Shown here piece by piece: positions 40,270 through 49,220 of a stretch of DNA of 64,000 bases. Below the pieces are notes generated by a model. That model did not search any database. It saw nothing but the letters and a program-made list of their open reading frames with translations, and had not been told where the DNA came from. The DNA is taken from assembly GCA_964478075.1 (NCBI GenBank), contig CAYZGO010000018.1, positions 8,506 through 72,505 of the forward strand. The letters run 5' to 3'. Every line of letters begins with the position of its first letter. The stretch's first letter is position 1. The translations under genes and the position numbers were made by a program. This stretch comes from DAOUEX01 sp034430235 (GTDB taxonomy: Bacteria; Chloroflexota; Anaerolineae; UBA2200).

Positions 40270-40325
40270 GTAGTAGCGACTAAAGTCGCCAACCAAGTGG
40301 GAAAAGCGACTAAAGTCGCCACTAC
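40270..40325. repeat. REPIN-like palindrome pair after acsC
   Basis: A left arm GTAGTAGCGACTAAAGTCGC and an inverted right arm GCGACTAAAGTCGCCACTAC are separated by 14 bases. The design is the same as at 5630-5858, with the core loop changed to TAAA. It probably works as a transcript-stabilising or attenuating structure between acsC and the hydrolase gene. Confidence 0.8.
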
Positions 40326-40386
40326 GAATCCACTACTTTGGCATTGACAGAGTACTAGCGGCCCCTGTGTCGAAGACTCTTGAGGT

Positions 40387-41439
40387 TTGTACCGGGTGCT
40401 GCACTTTGTGTCCAAAGAATTGACAGTGGGCTACCTGCTTCTCTCCTTTCTGTCCGCCCTGGGAGTCCTACAGTGGGTCGCTGCGCGTTATCGGTTGGTC
40501 GGCCTGGCCCTCCTGGACTATTCCGAGCGCCGCATACGGGGATACGGGCTCGCCGGTCTCCTGGTTACAGGCAGCGCCGTGTGGTTCTTTGTCAGCCAAT
40601 GGACCGAGATCTTGACTCCAGGCCCAGCCGGTGCCGAACTATCTGTGCTGTTTGGCACAGGTGCCATGTGCGCTTTGGCGGTCACACTCATCATGGCGTC
40701 GTTGCTGCAACACTTGCGTAACAGCACTCCGCCGCAGGACACAAGTGATCAGGGCCAGACAGTAACCATCGGTTGTGCAACTGGGCGTCTTCACATTCCT
40801 CCTAGCCCTACAGAACCCATGCCTGCCATCTGCATAGTGCCCAGGCTGGGAGCAAGTGCAGAATCCATGGGCACACTGGCGCGTCGCATGGTACGAGAGG
40901 GCCTGGTCGTGCTGGTCGTCAACCTGGATGAAGAGTTATGTGCCTATCCAGGGATACTGGCCATTCTGCCGGCGGCCATGTCCCTGCTTAGCAAGAGCCC
41001 AGAGGTAGACCCGCAGCGCCTCGGTGCTCTGGGCCACGACCTGGGCGGGGACTTGGTCATCCGCGCCGCCAGCGCTGATAAGCAGATCAAGGCTGTGGCA
41101 GCTCTGGCACCTCTTCTGGTAGATGCGCCGGTCGGCCTGGGCTTGATGCAGGAGATGCCATATCTGCAGGCTCTACGCTGGGCGCTGGATCGAAAGCGCA
41201 CTAGCCTGCGAGCAGATTTGAATGCACTCAAATATGGAGCAAAGATAGCCCCACGCCCATTGCTGCTGGTATGCGGGGCGGAGGACAGGCTAGTGACTAA
41301 CGCACCCATAGAGGAATGGCACGTACAACACAGAGATTCAATCACGTGCAGAACTATCCAAGGCGCAGGTCATTTCAACCTAGTTGACCACCCGACGGCA
41401 CTGCGCACCGCTGTCCAATGGTTCAAGGAGCACCTGTAG
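40387..41439 (+). CDS. Membrane-anchored alpha/beta hydrolase with Asp nucleophile
   Basis: A 350-residue protein. The first 110 residues hold three membrane segments; the rest is an alpha/beta hydrolase fold related to dienelactone hydrolase. The nucleophile elbow reads LGHDLGGD, so Asp218 stands where most esterases have Ser; such Asp elbows occur in haloalkane dehalogenases and epoxide hydrolases. The acid is probably in GAEDRLV (Asp) and the histidine in GAGHFN. A complete Asp-Asp-His set is therefore present, but the substrate is unknown. The start is weakly supported: TTG at 40387 or GTG at 40396 or 40408. It may be translated with the PAP2 gene four bases downstream. Confidence 0.72.
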   Translation: MYRVLHFVSKELTVGYLLLSFLSALGVLQWVAARYRLVGLALLDYSERRIRGYGLAGLLVTGSAVWFFVSQWTEILTPGPAGAELSVLFGTGAMCALAVTLIMASLLQHLRNSTPPQDTSDQGQTVTIGCATGRLHIPPSPTEPMPAICIVPRLGASAESMGTLARRMVREGLVVLVVNLDEELCAYPGILAILPAAMSLLSKSPEVDPQRLGALGHDLGGDLVIRAASADKQIKAVAALAPLLVDAPVGLGLMQEMPYLQALRWALDRKRTSLRADLNALKYGAKIAPRPLLLVCGAEDRLVTNAPIEEWHVQHRDSITCRTIQGAGHFNLVDHPTALRTAVQWFKEHL

Positions 41440-41443
41440 ACCT

Positions 41444-42022
41444 ATGGCAATTGACTGGACGCTGTTCAAACTGTGCAACAGCCTCGCAGGGCGCTGGCCA
41501 CTGCTGGATACTGTCATACGAATGCTGGTGAACGAGTATGCAGTCACGACTGCGCTGGCTCTCTTGCTGTTCGCCTTGTGGTTCAGCGGCCAGTCGCCAA
41601 CGTTCCGCGAACAGAATCAACGTGCTGTGCTCTCGGCCATCGCGTCCATACTCCTGACCAATCTGGTTATCAAGTTACTCAACCTGGCGTTCTATCGCCC
41701 ACGGCCCTTTGCCAATCACGACGTAGCACTGCTGTTCTATCGCCCGTCAGACTCCTCGTTCCCCAGCAACGCGACTGCGGTGGGATTTAGCCTGGCCACA
41801 TCTGTCTGGCTGTTCAACCGCAAAGTGGGCCTTGTTATGTACGTGCTGGCTTCCTCGCTGGGCTTCGCACGCCTCTGCAGCGGCGTACACTACCCCAGTG
41901 ACATCCTGGCAGGCATACTGGTAGGCGTATTCTCGTCCTACCTCATCGTCAGGAAGATCAGCTTTCTGGATCAGTTGTGGACGATTGTCATCCAGCGCAT
42001 GCGGCGCTTGCTATTGGCCTGA
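41444..42022 (+). CDS. PAP2-family phosphatase, undecaprenyl-diphosphatase-like
   Basis: A 192-residue membrane protein with about five membrane segments and the three PAP2 motifs: KLLNLAFYRPRP (KxxxxxxRP), PSNA in the position of PSGH, and ARLCSGVHYPSD (SRxxxxxHxxxD, with Ala for Ser). The size and motifs resemble BcrC-type undecaprenyl diphosphatases, which recycle the lipid carrier for cell-wall and polysaccharide synthesis. Replacement of the PSGH histidine by Ala is unusual and could lower activity. The gene starts four bases after the hydrolase stop. Confidence 0.85.
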   Translation: MAIDWTLFKLCNSLAGRWPLLDTVIRMLVNEYAVTTALALLLFALWFSGQSPTFREQNQRAVLSAIASILLTNLVIKLLNLAFYRPRPFANHDVALLFYRPSDSSFPSNATAVGFSLATSVWLFNRKVGLVMYVLASSLGFARLCSGVHYPSDILAGILVGVFSSYLIVRKISFLDQLWTIVIQRMRRLLLA

Positions 42023-42045
42023 TTGCTGCTCCCATAGCAACAGCT

Positions 42046-42073
42046 GTAGAGACGTAGCATGCTACGTCTCTAC
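42046..42073. repeat. Perfect 28-base palindrome
   Basis: Arms GTAGAGACGTAGCA and its complement meet without a loop. It lies between the PAP2 and acsV genes; with no T-tail it is more likely a dispersed repeat than a terminator. Confidence 0.65.
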
Positions 42074-42123
42074 CACGTGAATGTCCAAAGCCTAGGGCGC
42101 GGGAGAGAGTAGACTAGTTTGCC

Positions 42124-44064
42124 TTGAACGAAATCGTATTCAGACCAGAAGGAAAAACCATCAAGGTGCCGGATGATACGCTGCTGAGCGAGGCCATCGC
42201 TCAAGCGGGCATCCGCTTCAACCTGCTCTGCGGGGGACAAGGACGATGTGGCCGTTGCAAGGTAATCGTGGAGCGGGGGCAGGTCAACCGTCATAGCACC
42301 AGCCGTATCTCGCCTATCGAGTTGGAGCAAGGCTACGTCCTGGCCTGCCAGACTACAGTACGCAGTGATCTGCAAGTTTTCATTCCGCCGCAAGAGGCAA
42401 TCGTGCGCAGGCTGCCAAGTGAGAAGGCTGCAGCCGAGGTCCCAACCTTGCCGGTGGAATGTGATTGGCAGAGCAAGCCCATTGTACGCAAGTTCTTCCT
42501 CACCATCGAGCCACCCAGCCTCTCCGACAACACAACGGACTTTGAACGCCTGAAGCGTGAACTGGTGAGACAGCACAACATTAGGGATCTCGTAGCCGAC
42601 CTGCCTGTGTTAAGAAAACTGGCGCGAACGCTACGGGCATCCGAGGTAAACGGGAAAGGCTGGCAGGTGACCGCAGTCCTGGAGATGGGCACATGGGTAG
42701 ATAAGAACGGCCCTCCGCGGCTGATAGACCTGCGTCCCGGCGACCACACCGGACGCAGCCTGGCTGTTGCAGTAGACATTGGCACTACCAGCAACGTGGT
42801 CTATCTCGTGGACCTGGTAAGTGGACAATTCGTCGACAGCGCCTCAGCATACAACGCGCAGATATCCTGTGGCGAGGATGTCATATCGCGCATCATCTAC
42901 ACGAAGAAGGAAGGCGGCCTGGAACACCTGCAAAGGCTCGTGATTCAGACTATCAATGAACGGTTGCACAAACTGGCTGAACGCAACAAGGTTGATTTGA
43001 GCGAAATCTACGCCATGACCGTTGCTGGCAACAGCACGATGATCCACCTTTTCCTGGCACTCGATCCGGCGTTCATCCGGTTGGAACCCTACATCCCCAC
43101 AGTGACCCATCCTCTGCCTGTCCGAGCTTCTGAATTGGGCATCCACATCTGCCCGGAAGCCACTGTGGACTGTCTGCCTAGCGTAGGGGCCTATGTAGGT
43201 GCAGATATCACAGCCGGCGTGCTCAGCTCCAGCATGTTCAAAACGGAAAAACTAACGCTTTTCATTGACGTTGGCACGAATGGCGAGATTGTGCTGGGCA
43301 ACGCTGATTGGCTCATCGCCTGCGCCTGCTCGGCAGGGCCAGCCTTTGAAGGTGCTGGTGTCCACTCGGGCATGCGCGCCACCGTGAGCGCCATCGACGA
43401 AGTATGGATCAACGCAGATACTTGCGAGCCCACGTATCGCGTCATTGGCGACGTGCCGCCGCGCGGCATCTGCGGTTCTGGCATGATCTCGCTTCTGGCT
43501 GAAATGTTTATCACAGGCACCATAGACAAATCCGGCCACATCAACCGAACCTTGGATACGCCGCGCATACGCATTGGCCAGCATGGCGCTGAATACGTGG
43601 TGGCCTGGGCTAAGGAGACACAGCACCAGAAGGAAGACCTCGTGCTCACTGAGGTAGATATCTCCAACCTCATCCGGGCCAAGGCGGCCATCTATGCTGG
43701 CTTCTCTATACTGACCACGAGTGTTGGCATTGACCTCGCCGATGTGGAAGAAGTGCTTATTGGCGGGGCTTTTGGCAAGTACATTGACATTGAAAAAGCC
43801 ATTCAAATTGGTCTGCTGCCAGACATGCCATGGGAACGTTTCAAGTACCTGGGCAACACGTCGGTACTCGGGGCTTTCACCGCTCTGCTCTGTCGGGACA
43901 TGCGACGCGAAGTTGTAGAGATCGCCAAGAAGATGACCTATCTGGAACTCAGCGCTGACAATCGTTTCATGGAAGAGTTCACCTCTGCCCTCTTCCTGCC
44001 ACACACGGACACTACAGCTTTCCCCTCGGTAATGCACCTGCTGAACAAAGGAGGAGCATCCTGA
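42124..44064 (+). CDS. acsV: Reductive activator of the corrinoid protein (ASKHA-type ferredoxin)
   Basis: A 646-residue protein. The N-terminal 2Fe-2S ferredoxin domain has Cys36, Cys42, Cys45 and Cys75 (LLCGGQGRCGRCKV, LACQ). A linker of about 110 residues is followed by an ASKHA ATPase domain (VAVDIGTTSNVVYLVDLVSG, AGNSTMIHLFL, FIDVGTNGEIVLG, GICGSGMISLLAE, IGGAFGKYID). This arrangement is that of RACo/AcsV, which uses ATP to reduce inactive Co(II) in CFeSP to Co(I). The start appears to be TTG at 42124 with a poor ribosome binding site, so low expression is likely; this fits a repair enzyme. Confidence 0.93.
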   Translation: MNEIVFRPEGKTIKVPDDTLLSEAIAQAGIRFNLLCGGQGRCGRCKVIVERGQVNRHSTSRISPIELEQGYVLACQTTVRSDLQVFIPPQEAIVRRLPSEKAAAEVPTLPVECDWQSKPIVRKFFLTIEPPSLSDNTTDFERLKRELVRQHNIRDLVADLPVLRKLARTLRASEVNGKGWQVTAVLEMGTWVDKNGPPRLIDLRPGDHTGRSLAVAVDIGTTSNVVYLVDLVSGQFVDSASAYNAQISCGEDVISRIIYTKKEGGLEHLQRLVIQTINERLHKLAERNKVDLSEIYAMTVAGNSTMIHLFLALDPAFIRLEPYIPTVTHPLPVRASELGIHICPEATVDCLPSVGAYVGADITAGVLSSSMFKTEKLTLFIDVGTNGEIVLGNADWLIACACSAGPAFEGAGVHSGMRATVSAIDEVWINADTCEPTYRVIGDVPPRGICGSGMISLLAEMFITGTIDKSGHINRTLDTPRIRIGQHGAEYVVAWAKETQHQKEDLVLTEVDISNLIRAKAAIYAGFSILTTSVGIDLADVEEVLIGGAFGKYIDIEKAIQIGLLPDMPWERFKYLGNTSVLGAFTALLCRDMRREVVEIAKKMTYLELSADNRFMEEFTSALFLPHTDTTAFPSVMHLLNKGGAS

Positions 44065-44123
44065 TGTTGAGCAAACCGTGGGCCCAATACGCAGTCTAGC
44101 AGGTTATCAGGTGAAGTAAACAG

Positions 44124-45689
44124 TTGGACACATTGCGACGGCTTGGGCAGAAACACAACCTTGTATTGGACCTGCTGGTGCTGGCCGCACTGGCGGGTAT
44201 ACTACGCCTGTGGGGGATTGGCTTCGATCTGCCTAATCTTTACCACCGCGACGAAGCGAAATATGTGAGCATACCCCTCAAGATACTCAAGAGCGGCGAT
44301 TACAACCCGCACTTTTTCAACTACCCGACGCTCTTCTTCTATATGCTCTCCGCGGCCTATATTCTCTACTTCCTTTTCATGGCTTCACGTGGGCAGCTCA
44401 GCAGTCTAGGAGGGCTGACACTACCTGAACAGGTGATGCCAAGTGTCGTGGGCCGGGCTAGTGTGCGCTCACAGTTCCTGGTAGGGCGCGGGATGGTGGC
44501 GCTCAGCGGCGTGTTGACTGTGCTGCTTGTATACATGATGGCGCGCAAAGCCTATAGCCGGCGTGCGGGCTTTGTCGCTGCCCTCCTGTTCAGCTTTTCT
44601 CCCACACACATCCGCAATAGCCACTTCGTCGCACCGGATGTGACGATGATCCTGGTCGCCATGGCTTCCTTCAGCTTCTCCTACCAGGTATTGCTCAAAG
44701 GGAGACGACGGGACTATTTGCTGGCCGGGCTGTTGGCAGGGCTCGCCGTTTCCACCAAGTACAACGCGTACCCCATCCTCATTCCTCTGTTCGTAGCTCA
44801 TTTCTTACGGCGGGGCGCAAGGGCATTGATGGACACAGACGTACTGCTGGCAGTGGTCGCCTGCGCTGCGGGTTTCTTCCTCGGGACGCCCTATGCCTTC
44901 CTGGATCTGCCAGCATTCCTAAACGGCCTGGCTTTTGAGTTGCGCCACTATGCAACACTCGGAGATCCGGGAATCGAGGGCAAGAACGCTCTGTTGTGGT
45001 ACGCTAGCTACCTGATACGTACTGAGGGCCTCATTGCACTGCTGGCGGGCCTGGAGGCAGGGCGCGGCATGCGGGCGCGTAGCCATAAGACCTTGTTGTT
45101 TATCTCTTTCCCGGCAGTCTACATGCTCGTCGTGTCATTCTATGCCGTCAAGAACGATCGCACTGTGCTGTCCATCATCCCGTTCCTCACCATACTGGCC
45201 GGCGCATTTCTGGATAGGGTCATCACCTTTGCAGCCAAGACAAGGACGCAAGGCGCTGTGACGCGGCTTTCTGCAGCGCTTTTTGTGGCTCTGGTGCTGT
45301 TCTGGCCAGCCTGGAGGGCCATGCAGATCAACGCACGTTTCACCCAGGATGATGTACGCACCGAGGTGACCAGGTGGATGGAAGCGGAGCTTTCATCCGG
45401 GTCACGAATCATTGGTGAGTACTACTCGCCGCTGCTGGTGAACAGCGTGCACGGTTTTCGCTGGGTAGATCGGGCCATAGATCAGCCTATTGAATGGTAC
45501 GAAGAGAATGCGGATTATGTCGTCTTTGTGCAGAATCGCTATGGCGGCTTCTATCTGGATCCATCGCGCTACCCGGAAGAAATCGCTGCCTACGAGGCCA
45601 TGTTCTCACAGTTTGCGCTGGTGCAGGAATTCCAGGGTGGCGCGCTGGGCAATCCCTGCTGCGCCAAGTTGTACAGGGTCAGGCCATGA
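44124..45689 (+). CDS. GT39-like membrane glycosyltransferase 1
   Basis: A 521-residue integral membrane protein with about ten segments, in the dolichyl-phosphate-mannose / ArnT-like superfamily (GT-C fold). The first loop has FDLPNLYHRDEAKYV, with the D-E acidic motif that is catalytic in this family; a later one reads FFNYPTLFFYML. Such enzymes transfer sugars from polyprenyl phosphates to lipids or proteins outside the membrane. The start TTG follows AGGTGA. The stop overlaps the next gene by ATGA, and that gene in turn overlaps cooC, so a glycosyltransferase pair is translationally coupled to CODH maturation. Confidence 0.85.
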   Translation: MDTLRRLGQKHNLVLDLLVLAALAGILRLWGIGFDLPNLYHRDEAKYVSIPLKILKSGDYNPHFFNYPTLFFYMLSAAYILYFLFMASRGQLSSLGGLTLPEQVMPSVVGRASVRSQFLVGRGMVALSGVLTVLLVYMMARKAYSRRAGFVAALLFSFSPTHIRNSHFVAPDVTMILVAMASFSFSYQVLLKGRRRDYLLAGLLAGLAVSTKYNAYPILIPLFVAHFLRRGARALMDTDVLLAVVACAAGFFLGTPYAFLDLPAFLNGLAFELRHYATLGDPGIEGKNALLWYASYLIRTEGLIALLAGLEAGRGMRARSHKTLLFISFPAVYMLVVSFYAVKNDRTVLSIIPFLTILAGAFLDRVITFAAKTRTQGAVTRLSAALFVALVLFWPAWRAMQINARFTQDDVRTEVTRWMEAELSSGSRIIGEYYSPLLVNSVHGFRWVDRAIDQPIEWYEENADYVVFVQNRYGGFYLDPSRYPEEIAAYEAMFSQFALVQEFQGGALGNPCCAKLYRVRP

Positions 45690-46966
45690 GAAAGCTGCCG
45701 CTCGTACTCATCTTGCTCGTCGCTCTGGCCCTACGCCTGGCTAATGCTGTCTTTATCCCCTGGCAGGGCGGCGACCTGATACTGTCAGACATGAAGGGCT
45801 ACGATCGGGCAGCAGTGGGCTTGTTGGAGCAGAAGCCGCTTGCCGTACATACCACGGAGAGATACCTTTTCCATCCTCTGGGCTCAGATACCTATCACCC
45901 ACCAGGTTACTACTATTCTCTGGCAGGCATCTACGCTGTCGCCGGTCACAGCTATCTGGCGGTCAGAATAGCCCAGGCGCTTGTGGACACGCTCACCTGT
46001 TTGCTCATCTATCTGCTGGGTAAGGAGGTCTTTGGGGAGGCGGCTGGCGTGTTAGCCGCTGCTTTGGCTGCGATTTATCCGCCTCTGATCTTCTACACCG
46101 GCGTCCTGCTCACGGAGAGCGTGAGCATGTTCTTGCTGGCCGGAGCTGCCTGGCTGCTGCTCCGATACGCACGCCAGCGCTCCCGGTATGCGCTCCTGAT
46201 TGTGGCAGGGCTATTCCTGGGTCTCGCCACCATAACACGTAGCGTGCTCTTGATAGCCGTGCCATTTGCCCTACTCTGGCTGCTTTTCATCGCTGAGCGC
46301 TGGCCAGGCTGGAACGTCGCCATTCGCTGCGCGCTGGCATTGCTCGTGCCTACTGTTCTGATCATCGCCCCAATCACTATCCGGAACTATCACATTCATC
46401 ACAAGTTCATTTTGATCTCTACAAACGGCGGTGTAAACTTTTTCCTCGGACACGGCGGGTCACACCGTTGGAAGAATCAGGTGCGCAACTTGCCAGAGGT
46501 GTACTCTGCGGACCAGATCATCGGGATATCGAGCCGCACCCAACCTGAAGAAGAGGCCTACTTCTACAGACTAGGGTGGCAGTACATGCTGCAACATCCC
46601 GTGCAGACCATTCGCTCCATGCCTGACAGGGTAGCGCGCATGTATTGGGACTCGGACTATTGGCCGGCCAGCGATGCGCAGGCCAGCATCCTGGGCTCTG
46701 TAGATCTCGTTTTTTGGAAGTCGCTGCTCTTGCCGCTATCCCTCGTTGGCTTGGCACTCTTCCATAGTCAAGAGCAACGCCGCGCAGCTCTGCTCTACCT
46801 GCTCATAGTATCTACTGTTGCCATTCCCCTGCTTTACTGGGCTATGCCGCGCTTCCGAGTGCCTGTCCTTCCCTGTTTCATTGTCCTGGCAGCTGGCGCA
46901 GTCTATGAACTCTATCAGCGCCTCACACGACGGAGTAAAGCCACTCTGGAGGCGATTGCCTTATGA
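45686..46966 (+). CDS. GT39-like membrane glycosyltransferase 2
   Basis: A 426-residue protein of the same GT-C superfamily, with about ten membrane segments. The first loop has ILSDMKGYDRAAVGL and a following SDTYHPPGYYYSLAG, the H-P-P-x-Y pattern typical of the family. The start ATG overlaps the stop of glycosyltransferase 1 by four bases, and its own stop overlaps cooC by four. The two glycosyltransferases are only distantly similar, so they are not a recent duplication. They could glycosylate an envelope polymer with the nearby PAP2 phosphatase. Confidence 0.85.
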   Translation: MRKLPLVLILLVALALRLANAVFIPWQGGDLILSDMKGYDRAAVGLLEQKPLAVHTTERYLFHPLGSDTYHPPGYYYSLAGIYAVAGHSYLAVRIAQALVDTLTCLLIYLLGKEVFGEAAGVLAAALAAIYPPLIFYTGVLLTESVSMFLLAGAAWLLLRYARQRSRYALLIVAGLFLGLATITRSVLLIAVPFALLWLLFIAERWPGWNVAIRCALALLVPTVLIIAPITIRNYHIHHKFILISTNGGVNFFLGHGGSHRWKNQVRNLPEVYSADQIIGISSRTQPEEEAYFYRLGWQYMLQHPVQTIRSMPDRVARMYWDSDYWPASDAQASILGSVDLVFWKSLLLPLSLVGLALFHSQEQRRAALLYLLIVSTVAIPLLYWAMPRFRVPVLPCFIVLAAGAVYELYQRLTRRSKATLEAIAL

Positions 46967-47727
46967 CCATGACCATTGCCATAGCCGGCAAAGGTGGTAC
47001 CGGGAAAACCGCTTTTGCCGCCCTGCTGATCAAGTACATCCGCGCTCAAGATCTAGGTTACATCCTGGCTATTGACGGCGACCCCAGCAGCAACCTCAAC
47101 CTGGTGCTAGGAATGGAACTGTACGGTACCATAGGCCGCATCCGGGAAGATACCCTTGCCCAGGTAAGCAGTGGCCGCTATGACGTGTCAATACCCAAGC
47201 CAGACTTTTTCGAGTACCACATCAACGAATCCCTGGTTGAAGGGGACAAGATAGATCTGATGGCCATGGGTCGCCCGGAGGGCCCAGGATGCTACTGTGC
47301 AGCCAACAACATTCTGCGCAACGTCATTGACCGCCTCGGAGACCAGTACGACTTTGTAGTCATAGACAACGAAGCTGGCATGGAACATATCAGCAGGCAG
47401 ACCACCCGTAGGGTGGACAAGCTTTTCATCGTTACAGACATGACTATGCGGGGACTAGCTGCGGCCGGTCACATTGTCCGTCTAATAAAGGAGTTGGGTA
47501 CGCGTGTACACGATACGTACCTAGTGCTCAACCGTGCAAACAATCAAGTCCCCGCAATCATAGCCCAAAAGATCGAACAGCTCGGGCTCGATCTTATCGG
47601 CACCTTGCCCAACGATGAGACGATCGCCGAGTTCGACCTCGTAGGCAGGCCAATCATCGAGATCGCCGAAGGGGCATCAATCTACAAAGCCGTGGCAGAA
47701 ATCGCTGTCAAGGCTGGCATCAAATAA
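46963..47727 (+). CDS. cooC: Nickel-insertion ATPase CooC/AcsF
   Basis: A 254-residue P-loop ATPase of the MinD/CooC group that matures the nickel sites of CODH or ACS. The deviant Walker A is GKGGTGKT at residues 9-16, and the nickel-binding CxC is Cys110 and Cys112 in GPGCYCAANN. Other motifs are IDGDPSSNLN and DNEAGMEHISR. Its start overlaps the glycosyltransferase stop by ATGA. One such ATPase is seen for both acsA and acsB, so it may serve both. Confidence 0.95.
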   Translation: MTMTIAIAGKGGTGKTAFAALLIKYIRAQDLGYILAIDGDPSSNLNLVLGMELYGTIGRIREDTLAQVSSGRYDVSIPKPDFFEYHINESLVEGDKIDLMAMGRPEGPGCYCAANNILRNVIDRLGDQYDFVVIDNEAGMEHISRQTTRRVDKLFIVTDMTMRGLAAAGHIVRLIKELGTRVHDTYLVLNRANNQVPAIIAQKIEQLGLDLIGTLPNDETIAEFDLVGRPIIEIAEGASIYKAVAEIAVKAGIK

Positions 47728-47741
47728 GAGCATATCAGAAT

Positions 47742-47827
47742 GGCTACCCGGCAGCGTGCGAGCTGGCTCTGCTGAGGTTGAGAATCACTCCTTTTTCAGC
47801 AGGCCGAGCTCCCACGCTCGGGTAGCC
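47742..47827 (+). other. Large hairpin in the leader of acsE
   Basis: An imperfect inverted repeat of about 86 bases. The left side is GGCTACCCG-AGCGTG-GAGCT-CTGCTGA with small bulges; the right side is the complement in the same order. The loop contains TTGAGAATCACTCC. The end GGGTAGCCGGCAGCGAGGTA partly repeats the left arm again. It lies between the cooC stop and the acsE ribosome binding site. Confidence 0.55.
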
Positions 47828-47904
47828 GGCAGCGAGGTAGCCGTCTCTGCTGACTTTGCCGTAGGCTCTGAGCACCTGAGATATAGAATAAGGAGGAGGG
47901 ACAC

Positions 47905-48825
47905 ATGCTTATTATTGGCGAGAACATTCACATCATCTCCCCCAAGGTCAAAAAGGCCTTTGCGGACCGCGACAGCAAGTTCATCCAGAGCATGGCCATG
48001 AGTCAGGTCAAGCACGGGGCGGGCATGCTGGATCTGAACATCGGCCCGCAGAAACGGCGGGGCGTCGAAGTAATGGAATGGGTCGTGGACGCCGTGCAAG
48101 AAGTGACACCCGTACCGCTCTCACTAGACACCACGAATGCTGCGGCTATCGAGGTGGGCCTGAAAAAGGCCGCGCGCCAGGCGATGATCAACTCCACTTC
48201 CGCCGACCCTGAGCGGCTGAACGCCACCATGCCGCTAGCTGCCAAGCATAACGCCAAGATCATCGCTCTGACCATGGGCAAGTCAGGTATCCCCACCACC
48301 GCCGACGGGCGCGTAGAGCTGGCCATGGACGTGCTGATCCCCAAAGCTATGGAACTGGGCATACCCATGTCCGATTTCTACCTCGATCCACTGGTGCTCA
48401 CGGTCAACGGCACCCAGGAGCACGCGCCAGAGACGCTCAATGCGGTGCGTTTCTTCAAGCAACTGGCCGATCCGCCACCGATGACCGTGGTGGGCCTGTC
48501 CAATATTTCCAACAGTGTGCCACACGAGAACCGCAGCCTGATCAACCGTACCTTCCTGGTCATGCTGATGGCTGCGGGCCTGGACGCAGCTATCGCCGAT
48601 CCACTGGACGATGAGCAGAACGAGTTTGCGCGCATTGTCGAGCAGCGCGACACGGGCACTGGGCTGGGTAAGCTGTTGGTGACGCTCTATGACAAAACGG
48701 CAGCGATGGAAGAACTTGAACCATCCGACGTGGATATGAGCGACCCCGATCAGGCAGCCGTCTGGAAGACAGTGCAAATTCTGTGCAATAAGGTCATATA
48801 CGCACATTCCTATCTGCGCTTGTAA
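47905..48825 (+). CDS. acsE: Methyl-THF:corrinoid iron-sulfur protein methyltransferase
   Basis: A 306-residue pterin-binding TIM barrel enzyme that moves the methyl group from 5-methyl-THF to the cobalt of AcsCD, joining the methyl and carbonyl branches. It begins MLIIGENIHIISPKVK; the conserved segments MLDLNIGPQKRRG, PLSLDTTNAAAIE, NSTSADPERL, DPLVLTVNGTQEHAPETL and VGLSNISNSVPHE mark the folate site. Length is as expected (about 260-310). The ribosome binding site is AGGAGGAGGGA. It is the last gene of the one-carbon block; a hairpin follows. Confidence 0.95.
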   Translation: MLIIGENIHIISPKVKKAFADRDSKFIQSMAMSQVKHGAGMLDLNIGPQKRRGVEVMEWVVDAVQEVTPVPLSLDTTNAAAIEVGLKKAARQAMINSTSADPERLNATMPLAAKHNAKIIALTMGKSGIPTTADGRVELAMDVLIPKAMELGIPMSDFYLDPLVLTVNGTQEHAPETLNAVRFFKQLADPPPMTVVGLSNISNSVPHENRSLINRTFLVMLMAAGLDAAIADPLDDEQNEFARIVEQRDTGTGLGKLLVTLYDKTAAMEELEPSDVDMSDPDQAAVWKTVQILCNKVIYAHSYLRL

Positions 48826-48852
48826 GTACTGCACAACGACAGACACAGAGCG

Positions 48853-48877
48853 GTCAGCGCCACAACATGGCGCTGAC
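48853..48877 (+). terminator. Possible terminator after acsE
   Basis: A nine-base stem with arms GTCAGCGCC and GGCGCTGAC and a seven-base loop, 27 bases after the stop. There is no T-run after it, so it may be a stability hairpin only. The rest of the 395-base gap up to tilS has a promoter, a CTCTGCG repeat remnant near 49190 and no gene. Confidence 0.5.
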
Positions 48878-49069
48878 TGCTCCTGCCCAATCGGGCCGCT
48901 CAATCTGTATCCGGCCTGATCATGCGAATACATAAGGATCCACTTTGTCCCACGCCTACCCTCTGCTCCTGGAGCGTAGTATGTTACAGCGATGCCTCTC
49001 GCTGTCTCCCACGTTTACTGGCTCGCTGTCCCTGGGTCTTCTTGGCCACGCAGTATCAGCCTCCATAGT

Positions 49070-49097
49070 TTGCTTTTGCCCCGTCTTGCGATAAAAT
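49070..49097 (+). promoter_or_regulatory. Promoter of the tilS operon
   Basis: TTGCTT, 16 bases, TAAAAT, about 120 bases before the tilS start. Confidence 0.5.
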
Positions 49098-49220
49098 AGC
49101 GGGCACAGGGGACGGAAATGTCAGCACACGTTATCTTGCTCATCACCACAGGCTCCATTCCAGACCGCTGAGCCCGCAGAGGTATTTCTCTCTCCGCGCG
49201 CTCTGCGGTGAATAGGTTTC

